NCBI GenBank assembly: GCA_020633055.1
Contig: JACKEJ010000004.1
Span: 620,001-684,000 of the forward strand
Direction of reading: 5' to 3'
From: Sandaracinaceae bacterium
Lineage (GTDB): Bacteria > Myxococcota_A > Polyangia > Polyangiales > Houyiibacteriaceae
Length of the DNA stretch: 64,000 nt
Positions 22,865 through 31,785 of the stretch are shown here, in pieces (within the stretch, counting starts at the first letter, position 1; every line of letters begins with the position of its first letter). A program made the translations under genes and the position numbers. Under the pieces are notes generated by a model. The model saw only the letters and a list, made by a program, of their open reading frames with translations, was not told the DNA's origin and made no database searches.

Positions 22865-24802
22865 ATGCTCACGCGCGCCACCATCCTTGCTCCCGCGACC
22901 ATAGCGCTCTTTTGTCTACTGGGGTGCCTGGATCGCCCTCTGCGCGCCATCGTGCCGTGCACGCAGTCCGGCGTCGTGCAGGAGGTCGACATCACCAGCG
23001 TCGACCAGATCGACCTGCTGTTCCTCGTGGACAACTCTGCCTCGATGAGGGAGGAGCAGTCCGCGCTGATCTCGGAGATCCCCCGCCTCGTGACGATCTT
23101 GGCGACAGGTCAGCTGCCAGATGGTGCCACGTTCGAGCCTGTGGCGAGCCTCCGTGTCGGCGTGATCACGAGTGACATGGGCGTCGGAGGCGTCGACACC
23201 GACGTCGAGCTGCTCTGCGGCACGCCAGAAGGTGACGACGGGCTGTTGTTGACGATGCACCGAGGCGGCGACGCGACCTGCGACGACGCCTACCCCCGAT
23301 TCCTCGACTTCGCTTCGACCACCGACGACCCGACCGCGTTCGCGGACAGCGTGGGATGCCTGGCGGACACCGGCAGCGACGGGTGCGCGTTCGAGCAGCA
23401 GCTCGAGGCCGTGCTCAAGGCGCTCACGCCCTCGACGTCGGACATCACGTTTCGGCGGACACGCGGCGGTGTCGAGGTGAGCAACACGCCGGGTCATGGC
23501 GACACCGAGAACGCCGTGGACCGCGGTGACGGGACGCGCGAAGGCTTCGTGCGACCGAACTCGCTGCTCGCCATCGTCGTGGTCACGGACGAGGACGACT
23601 GCTCGAGCGAAGACATCGACCTGTACGATGTGTCCGAGGACTCCGTGTACCCCGTGCCGACCTTCATCGATGGGCAGGGCATACGACGGCAGGCGCGGAA
23701 GCGACAGTGCTCCGCCCATCGCCAGGCGCAGCACCCGATCGCGCGCTACGTGGATGGCCTGCTCGCGCTGCGCCCCGAGGCGGAAGGTAGGCTGATCTTC
23801 GCGTTGCTCGGAGGTATCGCCCCAGAGGTGGTGGACACGAACAGCGAGCAGGTGGTTCACAACGGTGTGCCGGTGCTCGAGCACGACTACGCGGGCATGC
23901 TGGCCGATCCCTCCATGGAAGAGCGGCCCACCTCGTTCGGAGACGACCTCGTCCCGGGGTGCACGCGACCGAACCCCGAAGCTCCCTCGAACGAGTTCCT
24001 ACGGAACGACGCCTACCCACCACGGCGCTTGGTCCAAGTGGCCGCGGGCCTCCAAGAGCGCGGCGCGGCTGGGGTGGTCGCCTCGATCTGCCAAGCCGTG
24101 GACGCCGCCCAGGGAGACTATCGCGCGGACTTCGGGCCGGCGATCGACGCCATCGTCGCCGCAATCGCGTCGAAGATCCCGTCCAGCTGCCTCCCGCGAC
24201 CCCTCATCCGCAACGGCCTCGGGAACGTCACGTGCAACATCCTCGAGACGCTCCCCAGCGGCGCCTCCTGCGCCGACCACGCAACCCGTGGGCGCAACCC
24301 CGAGGCGCACAGCATCACACCAGACGGGCGCGAGGTGTGCAGCGTGCGCCAGATCGCGCCCTCGCGGGAAGAGCGGAGCGCGGGTGCCGACCCGGCGGGC
24401 GTGGGTTGGTTCTACGACGACTACTCCGCCCGCGTGAACGAGGACTGCACCGAGGACCGCCGCCAGCAGGTCCGCTTCACGAGCGGCGCCGAGCCCGTGA
24501 CGGGCGCGACGTTCCGGCTCGAGTGCGTGACCCCCGTCTCCCCACCCGAGTCGACCGTCGACATCGGGACCTCGTGTGAGGGGAACGCGCAGCGCTGCGA
24601 ACTCTCGGGCGTGGCGCTGGACCGCCTCCGATCGCAGTACGACCGCCCGAGGGCCGCGCTGGTGTGCGACGACTACTCGAACACCTGCCGCCTGGTGTGC
24701 ACGGCGGACGCCGACTGCCCTGGGGGTTACGTCTGCTTCGACGCGGCCCAAGGAAACCTCGGCAGCGCCGCGTACTGCTTGAGCCCGACCTGCGAGTTCT
24801 GA
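22865..24802 (+). CDS. von Willebrand A-like lipoprotein
   Basis: The product of 645 residues is a predicted lipoprotein: signal helix then L-F-C-L-L-G-C lipobox. Immediately after, D-L-L-F-L-V-D-N-S-A-S-M supplies the D-x-S-x-S MIDAS motif of von Willebrand A domains, which usually bind divalent cations and protein ligands; V-V-V-T-D-E-D-D-C-S near residue 240 would be a second metal-site strand. Many Cys and Asp/Glu residues and a Cys-rich tail (C-x-D-D-Y-S-N-T-C...C-T-A-D-A-D-C) suggest an oxidising extracytoplasmic location. Myxobacteria carry many such proteins of unknown ligand. It is divergent from the ECF sigma operon and may be in its regulon. Confidence 0.82.
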   Translation: MLTRATILAPATIALFCLLGCLDRPLRAIVPCTQSGVVQEVDITSVDQIDLLFLVDNSASMREEQSALISEIPRLVTILATGQLPDGATFEPVASLRVGVITSDMGVGGVDTDVELLCGTPEGDDGLLLTMHRGGDATCDDAYPRFLDFASTTDDPTAFADSVGCLADTGSDGCAFEQQLEAVLKALTPSTSDITFRRTRGGVEVSNTPGHGDTENAVDRGDGTREGFVRPNSLLAIVVVTDEDDCSSEDIDLYDVSEDSVYPVPTFIDGQGIRRQARKRQCSAHRQAQHPIARYVDGLLALRPEAEGRLIFALLGGIAPEVVDTNSEQVVHNGVPVLEHDYAGMLADPSMEERPTSFGDDLVPGCTRPNPEAPSNEFLRNDAYPPRRLVQVAAGLQERGAAGVVASICQAVDAAQGDYRADFGPAIDAIVAAIASKIPSSCLPRPLIRNGLGNVTCNILETLPSGASCADHATRGRNPEAHSITPDGREVCSVRQIAPSREERSAGADPAGVGWFYDDYSARVNEDCTEDRRQQVRFTSGAEPVTGATFRLECVTPVSPPESTVDIGTSCEGNAQRCELSGVALDRLRSQYDRPRAALVCDDYSNTCRLVCTADADCPGGYVCFDAAQGNLGSAAYCLSPTCEF

Positions 24803-24809
24803 GCCGCCC

Positions 24810-24858
24810 GACGCACGGCGCGGTGTCCCATGCCGCGCGACCGGTGACACCATGCGTC
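24810..24858. terminator. Nested inverted repeat between convergent genes
   Basis: Outer arms GACGCA (24810-24815) and TGCGTC (24853-24858), with an inner CGCGG/CCGCG stem (24819-24823 and 24833-24837), lie between the convergent von Willebrand A-like and GGDEF genes. It is a plausible bidirectional terminator, imperfect and without a T-tract. Confidence 0.35.
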
Positions 24859-24860
24859 GT

Positions 24861-26054
24861 TCAAGGGGCGGGGTCCGTCTCGACCTCCACGCGGTCCCGG
24901 CCACGCTCCTTCGCGCGATAGAGCGCGGCGTCGGCGGCGCGCACCAGTTGCTCGCCGCTGCGGGGTTGACCCGGGACCAGCGCCGCGCACCCAGCGCTGG
25001 CGGTGACGCGCAACGCGTGCTCGTCGTGCTCCACCACCAGCGCGCGGATGGCAGCGCACACGCGCTCGGCGGCGGCGCGAGCGCCCGAGAGCTCGGCCTC
25101 CGGCAGCACCAGCAGAAGCTCCTCGCCACCGTAGCGCCCTGCGGCGTCCACCTCGCGTAGATGCGACGCCACGACCTCGCCGACGGCCTGCAGCACCGCG
25201 TCCCCGGCGCGGTGGCCGTGGGTGTCGTTCACACGCTTGAAGTGGTCGAGGTCCAGCATGACCACCGCCAACGGTGCATCGAAGCGCTGGGCGCGCGTGA
25301 TCTCACGTTCGAGCATGTCCTCGAGACCGCGCCGGTTGGCGAGCCCCGTGAGCACGTCGGTGGCCAGCAGCTCGTTGATCTCCTCCTGGCGTGCCCGCGC
25401 GAGCGCCATGGCGAGACCCGTCCCCGCCAGCACCGCGGCGGTGAGGACCACCGTGAACGCGAGGTTGAGGTAGACCCACACATCGGGGGGGCGCTCGCCT
25501 GCGAACACGACGGAGCTGAAGACCGGTCCGTAGAGCAGGAGGCCGGCGCGCTCGAGGATGGTGGTGCCCACGATGACCAGGAGCCCGACCAATCCCCCTT
25601 GCGCCGCCCGTCGGACATCGAACAGCAGGAACACGGCCATGCCGCCCGCCTGGTACCCGATCAGCACCGGCGTCGAGAACGGCCCCACCAAGTAGGCGCC
25701 AAGCCCCATCAGCACGAACCACGAGTGGATCACCGCCCGCACGAAGAGGTCGTGTGTGCCCTCGCGGCGGCGCAGGACGAACCACAAGACGAACAGCCCC
25801 GAGAAGGCCGAGAGGATGCCGACCAGGAAGCTGTGTGTGGTGGCGAGCGCGGGGCGCGAAATGTATGGCTCGACGGTGGGATCCGCGAGCAGCCCGTTCA
25901 CGCGGTAGAGGTAGAACAGCGTGAACGGGATGGGAGGGAAGAAGATCAGGATCGTCTTCTGGATGTCGGTCCACTCGAGGGGGTTGCCCAACGTCCGCAG
26001 CGCACGCGGCATGCGTGAGCGGGGCGGTCGGGTAGGCGATCCCGAGAGGTGCAC
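24861..26054 (-). CDS. Membrane-bound diguanylate cyclase
   Basis: The 397-residue product has about six membrane spans (roughly residues 30-220) followed by a GGDEF domain. The catalytic signature is G-G-E-E-L, an accepted active variant, preceded five residues earlier by R-E-V-D, matching the RxxD inhibitory site that binds c-di-GMP. D-L-D-H-F-K-R-V-N-D-T-H-G-H provides the metal and base contacts. It should make c-di-GMP from two GTP with product inhibition. The membrane domain is unnamed but resembles 6-TM sensor domains. An internal ATG at residue 15 is an alternative start. Confidence 0.9.
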   Translation of the reverse strand: MHLSGSPTRPPRSRMPRALRTLGNPLEWTDIQKTILIFFPPIPFTLFYLYRVNGLLADPTVEPYISRPALATTHSFLVGILSAFSGLFVLWFVLRRREGTHDLFVRAVIHSWFVLMGLGAYLVGPFSTPVLIGYQAGGMAVFLLFDVRRAAQGGLVGLLVIVGTTILERAGLLLYGPVFSSVVFAGERPPDVWVYLNLAFTVVLTAAVLAGTGLAMALARARQEEINELLATDVLTGLANRRGLEDMLEREITRAQRFDAPLAVVMLDLDHFKRVNDTHGHRAGDAVLQAVGEVVASHLREVDAAGRYGGEELLLVLPEAELSGARAAAERVCAAIRALVVEHDEHALRVTASAGCAALVPGQPRSGEQLVRAADAALYRAKERGRDRVEVETDPAP

Positions 26055-26077
26055 GCCCCGGAGCGTACCTCATCTGC

Positions 26078-26971
26078 TCATCTGCTGTGGATCAGCTCGG
26101 CCACGCGCTCCACCTGGTCGAGCGCCACGGACGTCGGCACCAGCAGGAGCTCGTCCACACCGAGCCCCTCGAGCTCGTCCATGATGGTGAGCAGCGCCTC
26201 GGGCGAGCGGGCGCGTACCATGGGTGTCACCTGCGCCGCAGCCCCCGGGCCCATGAAGCGCAGATAGCGCCCGAGGTAGTCGAGGATCTGCGCGCCCGCG
26301 GCGTCCGCGTCAGAGCCCAGCGCGTACCAGCATGCCACCTGGATGTAGGGCTTGGTCTCGCGTCCCTCGCGCTCCCAGGCCTCCTTGGCGGTCTTCATCT
26401 GGAAGCTCACCACGGGCGCCGTGGGCCCGAAGTCGAACGTGCTGAGCCCGTCCGCCCAACGCGCAGCGCGCTCGATGCTCTTGGCCATCAGGCTCCCCGC
26501 GAGCACGGGCGGCCCACCGGGCTGCACGGGCGCGGGCCCCACCGGGAACGCCCCCTCGACGATGGTGCCCTGGGCCCACACCTCGCGCATGCGCGCGACG
26601 GCCTTCTCCATGCGCGTCAGGCGGCGCTTGTCGTACACGGCGCCGATGGCCTTGTAGTCCTCCTCGCGCCCACCCACGCCGACCCCGAACACCACGCGCC
26701 CACCGGACAGCACGTCCAGCGTGGCCACCTGCTTGGCCATCAGCACGGGGTCGTGCATGGGCGCGACCATCACGGTGGCCGCCAGCTTCACGCGCTCGGT
26801 GACCGTGGCCGCCGCCCCCAGCGCGGCGATGATGTCCGGGTTGTAGAAGGCGACGCGCTCTCCTGCGGCGAGCGTGTGGAAGGGCCCCTGGTCCACCGCG
26901 CGGCACCACGCGAGGAAGGTGTCGCGGTCGAGCCCGGGCGCCATGACGGGCAGGTTCATTCCGATGTGCAT
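26078..26971 (-). CDS. LLM-class flavin-dependent oxidoreductase
   Basis: A product of 297 residues with a luciferase-like TIM barrel. Diagnostic stretches are V-K-L-A-A-T-V-M-V-A-P-M-H-D-P-V, A-K-Q-V-A-T-L-D-V-L-S-G-G-R-V-V-F-G-V-G-V-G-G-R-E-E-D-Y and the C-terminal L-E-G-L-G-V-D-E-L-L-L-V-P. Such enzymes use F420 or FMN; the type here cannot be decided from sequence alone. The single-domain length is typical. It is upstream of the diguanylate cyclase on the same strand with a 23-base gap, so cotranscription is possible though a functional link is not obvious. Confidence 0.85.
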   Translation of the reverse strand: MHIGMNLPVMAPGLDRDTFLAWCRAVDQGPFHTLAAGERVAFYNPDIIAALGAAATVTERVKLAATVMVAPMHDPVLMAKQVATLDVLSGGRVVFGVGVGGREEDYKAIGAVYDKRRLTRMEKAVARMREVWAQGTIVEGAFPVGPAPVQPGGPPVLAGSLMAKSIERAARWADGLSTFDFGPTAPVVSFQMKTAKEAWEREGRETKPYIQVACWYALGSDADAAGAQILDYLGRYLRFMGPGAAAQVTPMVRARSPEALLTIMDELEGLGVDELLLVPTSVALDQVERVAELIHSR

Positions 26972-27059
26972 GGCGCGCAGCGTACCGAAAACGTCGCGAT
27001 CCCGGCGAGTGAACGCGCGGGGCCTTGCTCGGGGCCGCTACGGCGCGCACATCAGGCGC

Positions 27060-27338
27060 GTGCTGGCGCAGCTGAGCCTCGTCCTGGTCGCCGTGAACGT
27101 GCTGACCGCGTGCGTGTTCGCGTACGACAAGTGGCGCGCCACCCGAGGTGGATGGCGCGTGCGGGAGCGGACGCTGCTGGGATTGGCTGCGCTCGGCGGA
27201 GCCGCCGGCGCGCTGTTGGCCATGCGGGCCTGCCGCCACAAGACGCGCAAACCCGCGTTCCGGTGGGGCGTGCCCGCGCTGCTGGTGCTGCAGGCGGGGC
27301 TGGCCAGCGCGTGGCTGCTTCGAGGACAGCTCGGGTAG
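27060..27338 (+). CDS. DUF1294 small membrane protein
   Basis: A 92-residue membrane protein with the DUF1294 pattern: a first span (A-Q-L-S-L-V-L-V-A-V-N-V-L-T-A-C-V-F-A), Y-D-K-W-R-A then R-G-G-W-R-V-R-E-R-T-L-L, a second span, the signature R-H-K-T-R-K-P-A-F, and a third span. The function of the family is unknown. The GTG at 27060 places the first span at the N-terminus; an in-frame GTG at 27009 would add 17 basic residues and is possible. It faces the SGNH hydrolase gene convergently across 120 bases in which I see no further feature. Confidence 0.78.
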   Translation: MLAQLSLVLVAVNVLTACVFAYDKWRATRGGWRVRERTLLGLAALGGAAGALLAMRACRHKTRKPAFRWGVPALLVLQAGLASAWLLRGQLG

Positions 27339-27458
27339 CAACCGGCGCGAATTGGCGCGGGGATCGGTGGGTAGCTTCCCCGGGTCGTCCGGCGTCGTGG
27401 CCCGCGGGTTCACGCGTGTCGCAGCCCGCGATGCCTCACAGGTCGCGTACGCGCACGT

Positions 27459-28103
27459 TCAGGCGGCGCCTGTCGTGAAGCGCGCCCAGGCCTCGTGCCG
27501 CTGCACCACCGCGGCGAGCAGCTCGTAGCCGAGCGCGCCAGGGTGGTAGCCGTCGCCTGCGTCGAGCGCGGGCAGGTAGTCGGGGTCCGCTCGCGTCGCG
27601 GCGTGCACGGGAATGAAGGGCACGCCGAGCTCTGCGCAGAGGGCGGCGAGCTGCTCCGACCGCTCGGCGATGTGGGCGTCGCTGGGCTGATCCGCCACGG
27701 CAGGGGGACCCACCATCAGGACGGGTCCGAGCGCCTGCGCGCCCGTGAAGATGGCGCGCGCATAGCTCCGCGTCTCGTCCGCCAGCAGCAAGCTGGGCCC
27801 GCCGGGGTACAGCGTGCGCGCGTCGTTCACGCCGAACGCGAACACCATGCGAGGCGCGACACCGTCGGGCCGGCGCGCGTCCAGCTCGGCGCGGAAGCGG
27901 CGCGCGATGCCCCCGCTGGTGTCGCCGCGCACCCCCAGGTTGTAGAAGGTGGCGGGCAGCTCGCCCTCGGGCGTGTCAGCGCGCCCGTCGGGCCCCCGCG
28001 CGCCGAGGTCGCGCATGACGCGCCCCACCCAGCCGAGGGCCTGGGGGTCACCCACGCCCAGCGTGAGGGAGTCGCCGAAGAAGTAGAAGCGCGTGTCGGC
28101 CAT
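27459..28103 (-). CDS. SGNH/GDSL-family hydrolase
   Basis: This 214-residue protein has the SGNH blocks in order: G-D-S-L-T-L-G (block I, nucleophile serine), Y-N-L-G-V-R-G-D-T-S (block II, glycine), F-G-V-N-D-A (block III, asparagine) and D-G-Y-H-P (block V, Asp/His). It should be a serine esterase or lipase-like enzyme. No signal peptide is visible, so it is probably cytoplasmic. The ATG at 28103 (M-A-D-T-R-F) is preferred; one four codons upstream is also possible. It is divergent from the TetR gene across a short AT-rich operator region. Confidence 0.88.
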   Translation of the reverse strand: MADTRFYFFGDSLTLGVGDPQALGWVGRVMRDLGARGPDGRADTPEGELPATFYNLGVRGDTSGGIARRFRAELDARRPDGVAPRMVFAFGVNDARTLYPGGPSLLLADETRSYARAIFTGAQALGPVLMVGPPAVADQPSDAHIAERSEQLAALCAELGVPFIPVHAATRADPDYLPALDAGDGYHPGALGYELLAAVVQRHEAWARFTTGAA

Positions 28104-28153
28104 GCGGCAGAACATGGCTCACAGGTTGGGTGCTGTCCGCTCGTTCCAAAACA

Positions 28154-28176
28154 TAGACCAGCGTCTAACTTTAGAC
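28154..28176. promoter_or_regulatory. Overlapping palindromes, candidate TetR operator
   Basis: In the 85-base divergent spacer, TAGAC-N4-GTCTA (28154-28167) overlaps GTCTAA-CT-TTAGAC (28163-28176), giving three alternating half-sites of the core TAGAC. The patch is AT-rich against its surroundings and ends 13 bases before the TetR start, where an autorepressor would bind. Repression of both the TetR/Rieske operon and the SGNH gene is inferred. Confidence 0.6.
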
Positions 28177-28188
28177 TAGAGTACAGAC

Positions 28189-28962
28189 ATGTCCGAGCCG
28201 AGCCTGCGCGAGCGCAAGAAGCACGAGGTGCGCGAGCGCTTGTGCCAAGAGGCGCGCCGACTGCTGGCCGCGAGCGACGACGGGGGCGTGTCGGTCGAGC
28301 AGATCGCCGAGGCCGCGGGCGTGTCCCGCGCGACGTTCTTCAACTACTTCCCTTCCAAGGGTGCGCTGCTGGACGAGCTGGCGCGGCGCATGACGGGACG
28401 GCACCAGCGCTACCTCGCCGAGGTCAGCGCCGAAGGGGAGGCGCTGGAGCCCACCCTGGTGCGCTGGTTCGCGCGCTCGGTGCAGACCGTCCGGCGCTCG
28501 GAAGCCACCAGCCGGCTGCTCTTCGGTCGCGCCTTCGCAGGGGCCGAGGAGAACGAGCTTCGCGCGGCGCAGATGGCCGACGTTCACCGCGCCTATGCCG
28601 ACCTGCTGCGGACGGCCCAGGTCCGCGGTGAGGTAGCGGTTGGAGCCGACGTGAGCTTCTACGCGGAGATGATGGCCGGCGCGATGACCGCCCTGCTCAA
28701 CAACTGGTTCAACGACCCGAGCTACCCGCTGGAGGCCCGTGCCGAGCAGACCGCGCGCTTTCTGGCGAGCGCGATCGCGGCCGACCACGCGCCTTCGAGG
28801 AACGCCCGGGCCGCCCAGGCCCCGTCGCGCGCTGCCGCGACCCGGCGCGCGTCCGCAGGCACCCAACCTGCGGCAGGAGCATCGCCACCGTCCGCGCGTG
28901 AGGCAGCCCCCAAGTCCCCCACCAAGAAGCGCAGGAGCAAAGCCCATGACCGCAGCGCGTGA
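28189..28962 (+). CDS. TetR-family transcriptional regulator
   Basis: The 257-residue product has an N-terminal TetR helix-turn-helix (R-E-R-K-K-H-E-V-R-E-R-L, then V-S-V-E-Q-I-A-E-A-A-G-V-S-R-A-T-F-F-N-Y-F-P-S-K) and a helical ligand-binding domain to about residue 200. The final 55 residues are Ala/Pro/Arg/Lys-rich and look disordered, longer than usual for the family. The start codon lies just downstream of overlapping TAGAC palindromes. The next gene, a Rieske oxygenase, begins 17 bases before this stop, so the regulator and oxygenase are coupled and its ligand may be the oxygenase substrate. Confidence 0.9.
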   Translation: MSEPSLRERKKHEVRERLCQEARRLLAASDDGGVSVEQIAEAAGVSRATFFNYFPSKGALLDELARRMTGRHQRYLAEVSAEGEALEPTLVRWFARSVQTVRRSEATSRLLFGRAFAGAEENELRAAQMADVHRAYADLLRTAQVRGEVAVGADVSFYAEMMAGAMTALLNNWFNDPSYPLEARAEQTARFLASAIAADHAPSRNARAAQAPSRAAATRRASAGTQPAAGASPPSAREAAPKSPTKKRRSKAHDRSA

Positions 28963-29911
28963 CGCGAGCATCTCCTCCGGACGGGCGTTCCCCGGCTACC
29001 CCCGCGGCTGGTTCGCCGTGGCCCTCGGGACCGAGGTCACCTCGGACGCACCGCTCACGCTGCGCTACTTCGGGCGCGAGCTGGTGGCCTTCCGTAGCAC
29101 GGATGGGCTCCCTACCGTGCTCGACGCACACTGCCCACACCTGGGCGCGCACGTTGGACACGGCGGCTCCGTCGTCGACGGCTGCGTGCGCTGCCCCTTC
29201 CACGCATGGAAGTTCGACGCCGCCGGCCGCTGCGTCGAGGTCCCCTACGCGCGCCAGATCCCGAAGCGCGCCCGCCTGCGCGCTTGGCCCACCGTGGAGC
29301 GCAACGGCCTCGTGTTCGTCCACTACGACCCGTGCGGGCGCGAGCCAGACTACGAGATCCCCGCCCTGCCTCAGGTGGGCGACACCCGCTGGACCACCTT
29401 CCGGCACGGCAAGCTGCGGCTGCGCACGCACTCCCGCGAGATCCTGGAGAACGTGGTCGACGTCGCCCACTTTCCGACGGTCCACAAGAACGTCCCCGTG
29501 GCCTTCGAGAACGAGTTCGAGGGGCACCGCGCCGTACAGCGCTCGGCCGGGCACGGCATGGGCGAGCACGCGACCACCCAGTACCGGCTGGAGGCGACCT
29601 ACTACGGGCCGGGCTTCCAGATCACGGACATGGACTCGGTGGTGCAGACGCTCATGTACAACGCGCACACCATGGTGGACGAGGAGCACGTGGACCTGCG
29701 CTTCGGCGTGATGATCGCCCCGGGCACCGCCGGGGAGCGCTTCTCGGAGGCGTACGTGGACCACTACGTGGACACGCTCATGCACGGCTTCCGGCAGGAC
29801 GCGCGCATCTGGGAGCACAAGCGCTACCGCACGCAGCCCGCGCTGTGCGACGGGGACGGCCCCATCACGCAGCTGCGGCGCTGGTACGCGCAGTATTACG
29901 ACGCGCCCTGA
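28946..29911 (+). CDS. Rieske non-haem iron oxygenase, Neverland/DAF-36/KshA-like
   Basis: The product of 321 residues has an N-terminal Rieske [2Fe-2S] domain with C63-x-H65 and C83-x-x-H86 ligands, and a catalytic domain with E-N-V-V-D-V-A-H-F-P-T-V-H supplying the Asp and two His of the mononuclear iron. The context (D-A-H-C-P-H-L-G-A-H, C-P-F-H-A-W-K-F, I-P-K-R-A-R-L-R-A-W) resembles the cholesterol 7-desaturase (Neverland/DAF-36) and 3-ketosteroid 9-alpha-hydroxylase group, suggesting a sterol or other polycyclic substrate. The ATG at 28946 follows CAGGAG and overlaps the TetR gene by 17 bases. The ferredoxin and reductase partners are not in the window. Confidence 0.88.
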   Translation: MTAARDASISSGRAFPGYPRGWFAVALGTEVTSDAPLTLRYFGRELVAFRSTDGLPTVLDAHCPHLGAHVGHGGSVVDGCVRCPFHAWKFDAAGRCVEVPYARQIPKRARLRAWPTVERNGLVFVHYDPCGREPDYEIPALPQVGDTRWTTFRHGKLRLRTHSREILENVVDVAHFPTVHKNVPVAFENEFEGHRAVQRSAGHGMGEHATTQYRLEATYYGPGFQITDMDSVVQTLMYNAHTMVDEEHVDLRFGVMIAPGTAGERFSEAYVDHYVDTLMHGFRQDARIWEHKRYRTQPALCDGDGPITQLRRWYAQYYDAP

Positions 29912-29928
29912 AGCAAGGCGCGCGCGGA

Positions 29929-31785
29929 TTACTCGACCTCGTACGCGCCCATGTCGTTGGCGGCGCCCTGGGGACGAACGGCCCCCAGAATGTCGACCAG
30001 CACGGGCGGGGTGAGCGCCGTCGCGGTGTTGCTGGACGGGCCGCCGGGGAGCGGGCGCAGCTCGTCGTCGGCGGTGGCGAAGACGTCGTCCGCGCCGTCG
30101 GGGTCAGACGCTGCGTTCAGGAACCCAGGGTCGAGAGCCACGCAGCCGCCTTGGTTGTCCAGGGTTCCGGCTGCGGTCGGGAACGAGTAGTCCGTCGCCA
30201 CGCCCGTCGAGCCGAGGTCCTGCACGATGGAGTGCGAGAGGGTCATGACGCCCGTGCCGCCCTGGAAGGGAGCCACCGCTGGGTTGCCGTTGACGAACAG
30301 CTGCGAGCCCACCCCGGTCCCCGGCGCAATGAACGGGGGGTTGGTCAGGAACTGATTTCCCCAGAAGACGTTGTTGCGCAGCGTGACGGTGATGTCCCCC
30401 GCGTCGCCCAACGGCCCGAAGTTCGGGATGGCGGTGACGACCGCGACCGCGCCGCCTTGCATGGCCACGTTTCCGAAGAACGTGCAGTGCGCGATCACGA
30501 CGTCGTTGGTGTCGCTCCCCGCGAACAGGATCGCCCCACCCGCGCCGCCACCGCCCGGCGAACCGAAGAAGGGCGCGCCCGGCGGGAGCGCGAACATGGT
30601 GCTGTTGCCGACGAACACCGAGTTCAGGAAGCGCAGCGTGCCCAGCCCGCGCGCGAACACCGCGCCACCGCCACCGACCGTGCCCCCCACCGGGTCGCTG
30701 CGGTTGCTCCGCGTGCTGTTGGCGTGGAACACGCTGCGGTCGACCACGACGACATTGCTGGCCATGGAGTGGATCGCCAGCGCGCCCCCCGAGCCCGCGT
30801 TGGTGGTCGTAGCGTGTGTGATGGTGTTGCCCACGAAGGCGCAGTCACGGAGGACGACCGAGGCGTTGGTCACCAGCATGCCGGCACCGTCCGACAGCGC
30901 GTCGGTGATGTTCCCGTCGCGGATGGTGAAGCCATCGAGCGTCGCGTTGCCGATCCCGTTCGCGACCACGATGTGGTCCGTGTTGTCGGCCTCGCCCGCT
31001 GCGCCGATCTCTCCGCTGAGGACGGTCGGATGCGCTCGGGCGTCGCGCGCGTCCCGTTGCGCTTCTCCCCCCGCGAAGCCGCCGTACACGCTCACGCCAT
31101 CCACGAGCACGAACGACAGCGACTGGTCACCGGGGTTGGCCGCGTCGGGGGTGTAGGTCCCCTCGGCCACCCAGATCTCGTCCCCGGACTCGGCCGCGGC
31201 GAGCGCGTCCTGAAGGTCGACGAACGCGTCCTCCCAGCTCGTGCCGTTGTCGTTGCCCGTCGCGTCGGCGTCCACCAGCAGCACGTCGGGCAGCCAGCTG
31301 AACGAGAGCGCGTTGCTGACCCGACCATCGACCGTCACGGTCACGTCCACGGCCTCGGTCATGCTCGCGGGCACGACGACCACGAGGGAGCCCTCGGCGG
31401 CCTGCTCCACGATGACGGCCACCGCGCCGAACAGCACGGTGTTGTTGTCGGCCACGGCGTCGAAGCCGCTGCCGGTGAGCGTGATGCGCGCTCCGGGCAC
31501 CGCCGCGCTGGATGACAGGGACGTGAGCACCGGGGCAGGGATGCCGCTGTCGGGGGGACCTGAGTCCTCCGAGCCCTGGTCGAGCGTGCCTTGGTCGGCA
31601 CCTTGGTCGGTCGAGCCTCCGGCGTCCGCGCCCTGGTCGTCGAGCCCGAGGTCATCGAGGCCCTGGTCCCCCGTCGCAGCATCGCCGCCGGCGTCGCCTG
31701 TGCTCGGAGAGCCTCCGCCGCACCCGGATGCGAGCAGACAAAGGATGAGGGACCACGGCAAATGGACGGAAGACCGGCGCGCCAT
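29929..31785 (-). CDS. Lipoprotein with IPT/TIG domain and beta-helix (polymorphic-OMP-like)
   Basis: The predicted lipoprotein has 618 residues: signal helix, L-L-A-S-G-C lipobox, then a Asp/Gly/Gln-rich linker built from imperfect D-Q-G-x-D units. An IPT/TIG-like immunoglobulin fold follows (L-T-S-L-S-S-S-A-A-V-P-G-A-R-I-T-L-T-G-S-G-F). Then comes a right-handed beta-helix beginning D-A-D-A-T-G-N-D-N-G-T-S-W-E-D-A-F and rich in G-G-A and N-x-V repeats, as in chlamydial-type polymorphic outer-membrane proteins; it ends with N-D-M-G-A-Y-E-V-E. The start at 31785 is 6 bases after AGGAG. It is probably surface-exposed and may serve in adhesion or prey contact; this is inference. Confidence 0.78.
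   Translation of the reverse strand: MARRSSVHLPWSLILCLLASGCGGGSPSTGDAGGDAATGDQGLDDLGLDDQGADAGGSTDQGADQGTLDQGSEDSGPPDSGIPAPVLTSLSSSAAVPGARITLTGSGFDAVADNNTVLFGAVAVIVEQAAEGSLVVVVPASMTEAVDVTVTVDGRVSNALSFSWLPDVLLVDADATGNDNGTSWEDAFVDLQDALAAAESGDEIWVAEGTYTPDAANPGDQSLSFVLVDGVSVYGGFAGGEAQRDARDARAHPTVLSGEIGAAGEADNTDHIVVANGIGNATLDGFTIRDGNITDALSDGAGMLVTNASVVLRDCAFVGNTITHATTTNAGSGGALAIHSMASNVVVVDRSVFHANSTRSNRSDPVGGTVGGGGAVFARGLGTLRFLNSVFVGNSTMFALPPGAPFFGSPGGGGAGGAILFAGSDTNDVVIAHCTFFGNVAMQGGAVAVVTAIPNFGPLGDAGDITVTLRNNVFWGNQFLTNPPFIAPGTGVGSQLFVNGNPAVAPFQGGTGVMTLSHSIVQDLGSTGVATDYSFPTAAGTLDNQGGCVALDPGFLNAASDPDGADDVFATADDELRPLPGGPSSNTATALTPPVLVDILGAVRPQGAANDMGAYEVE

Noticed and set aside
31560..31700. Repeated Asp/Gly/Gln codons resembling a tandem repeat or satellite
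   Set aside because: They encode an acidic linker directly after a lipobox; such linkers are normal in myxobacterial lipoproteins and vary in unit length.
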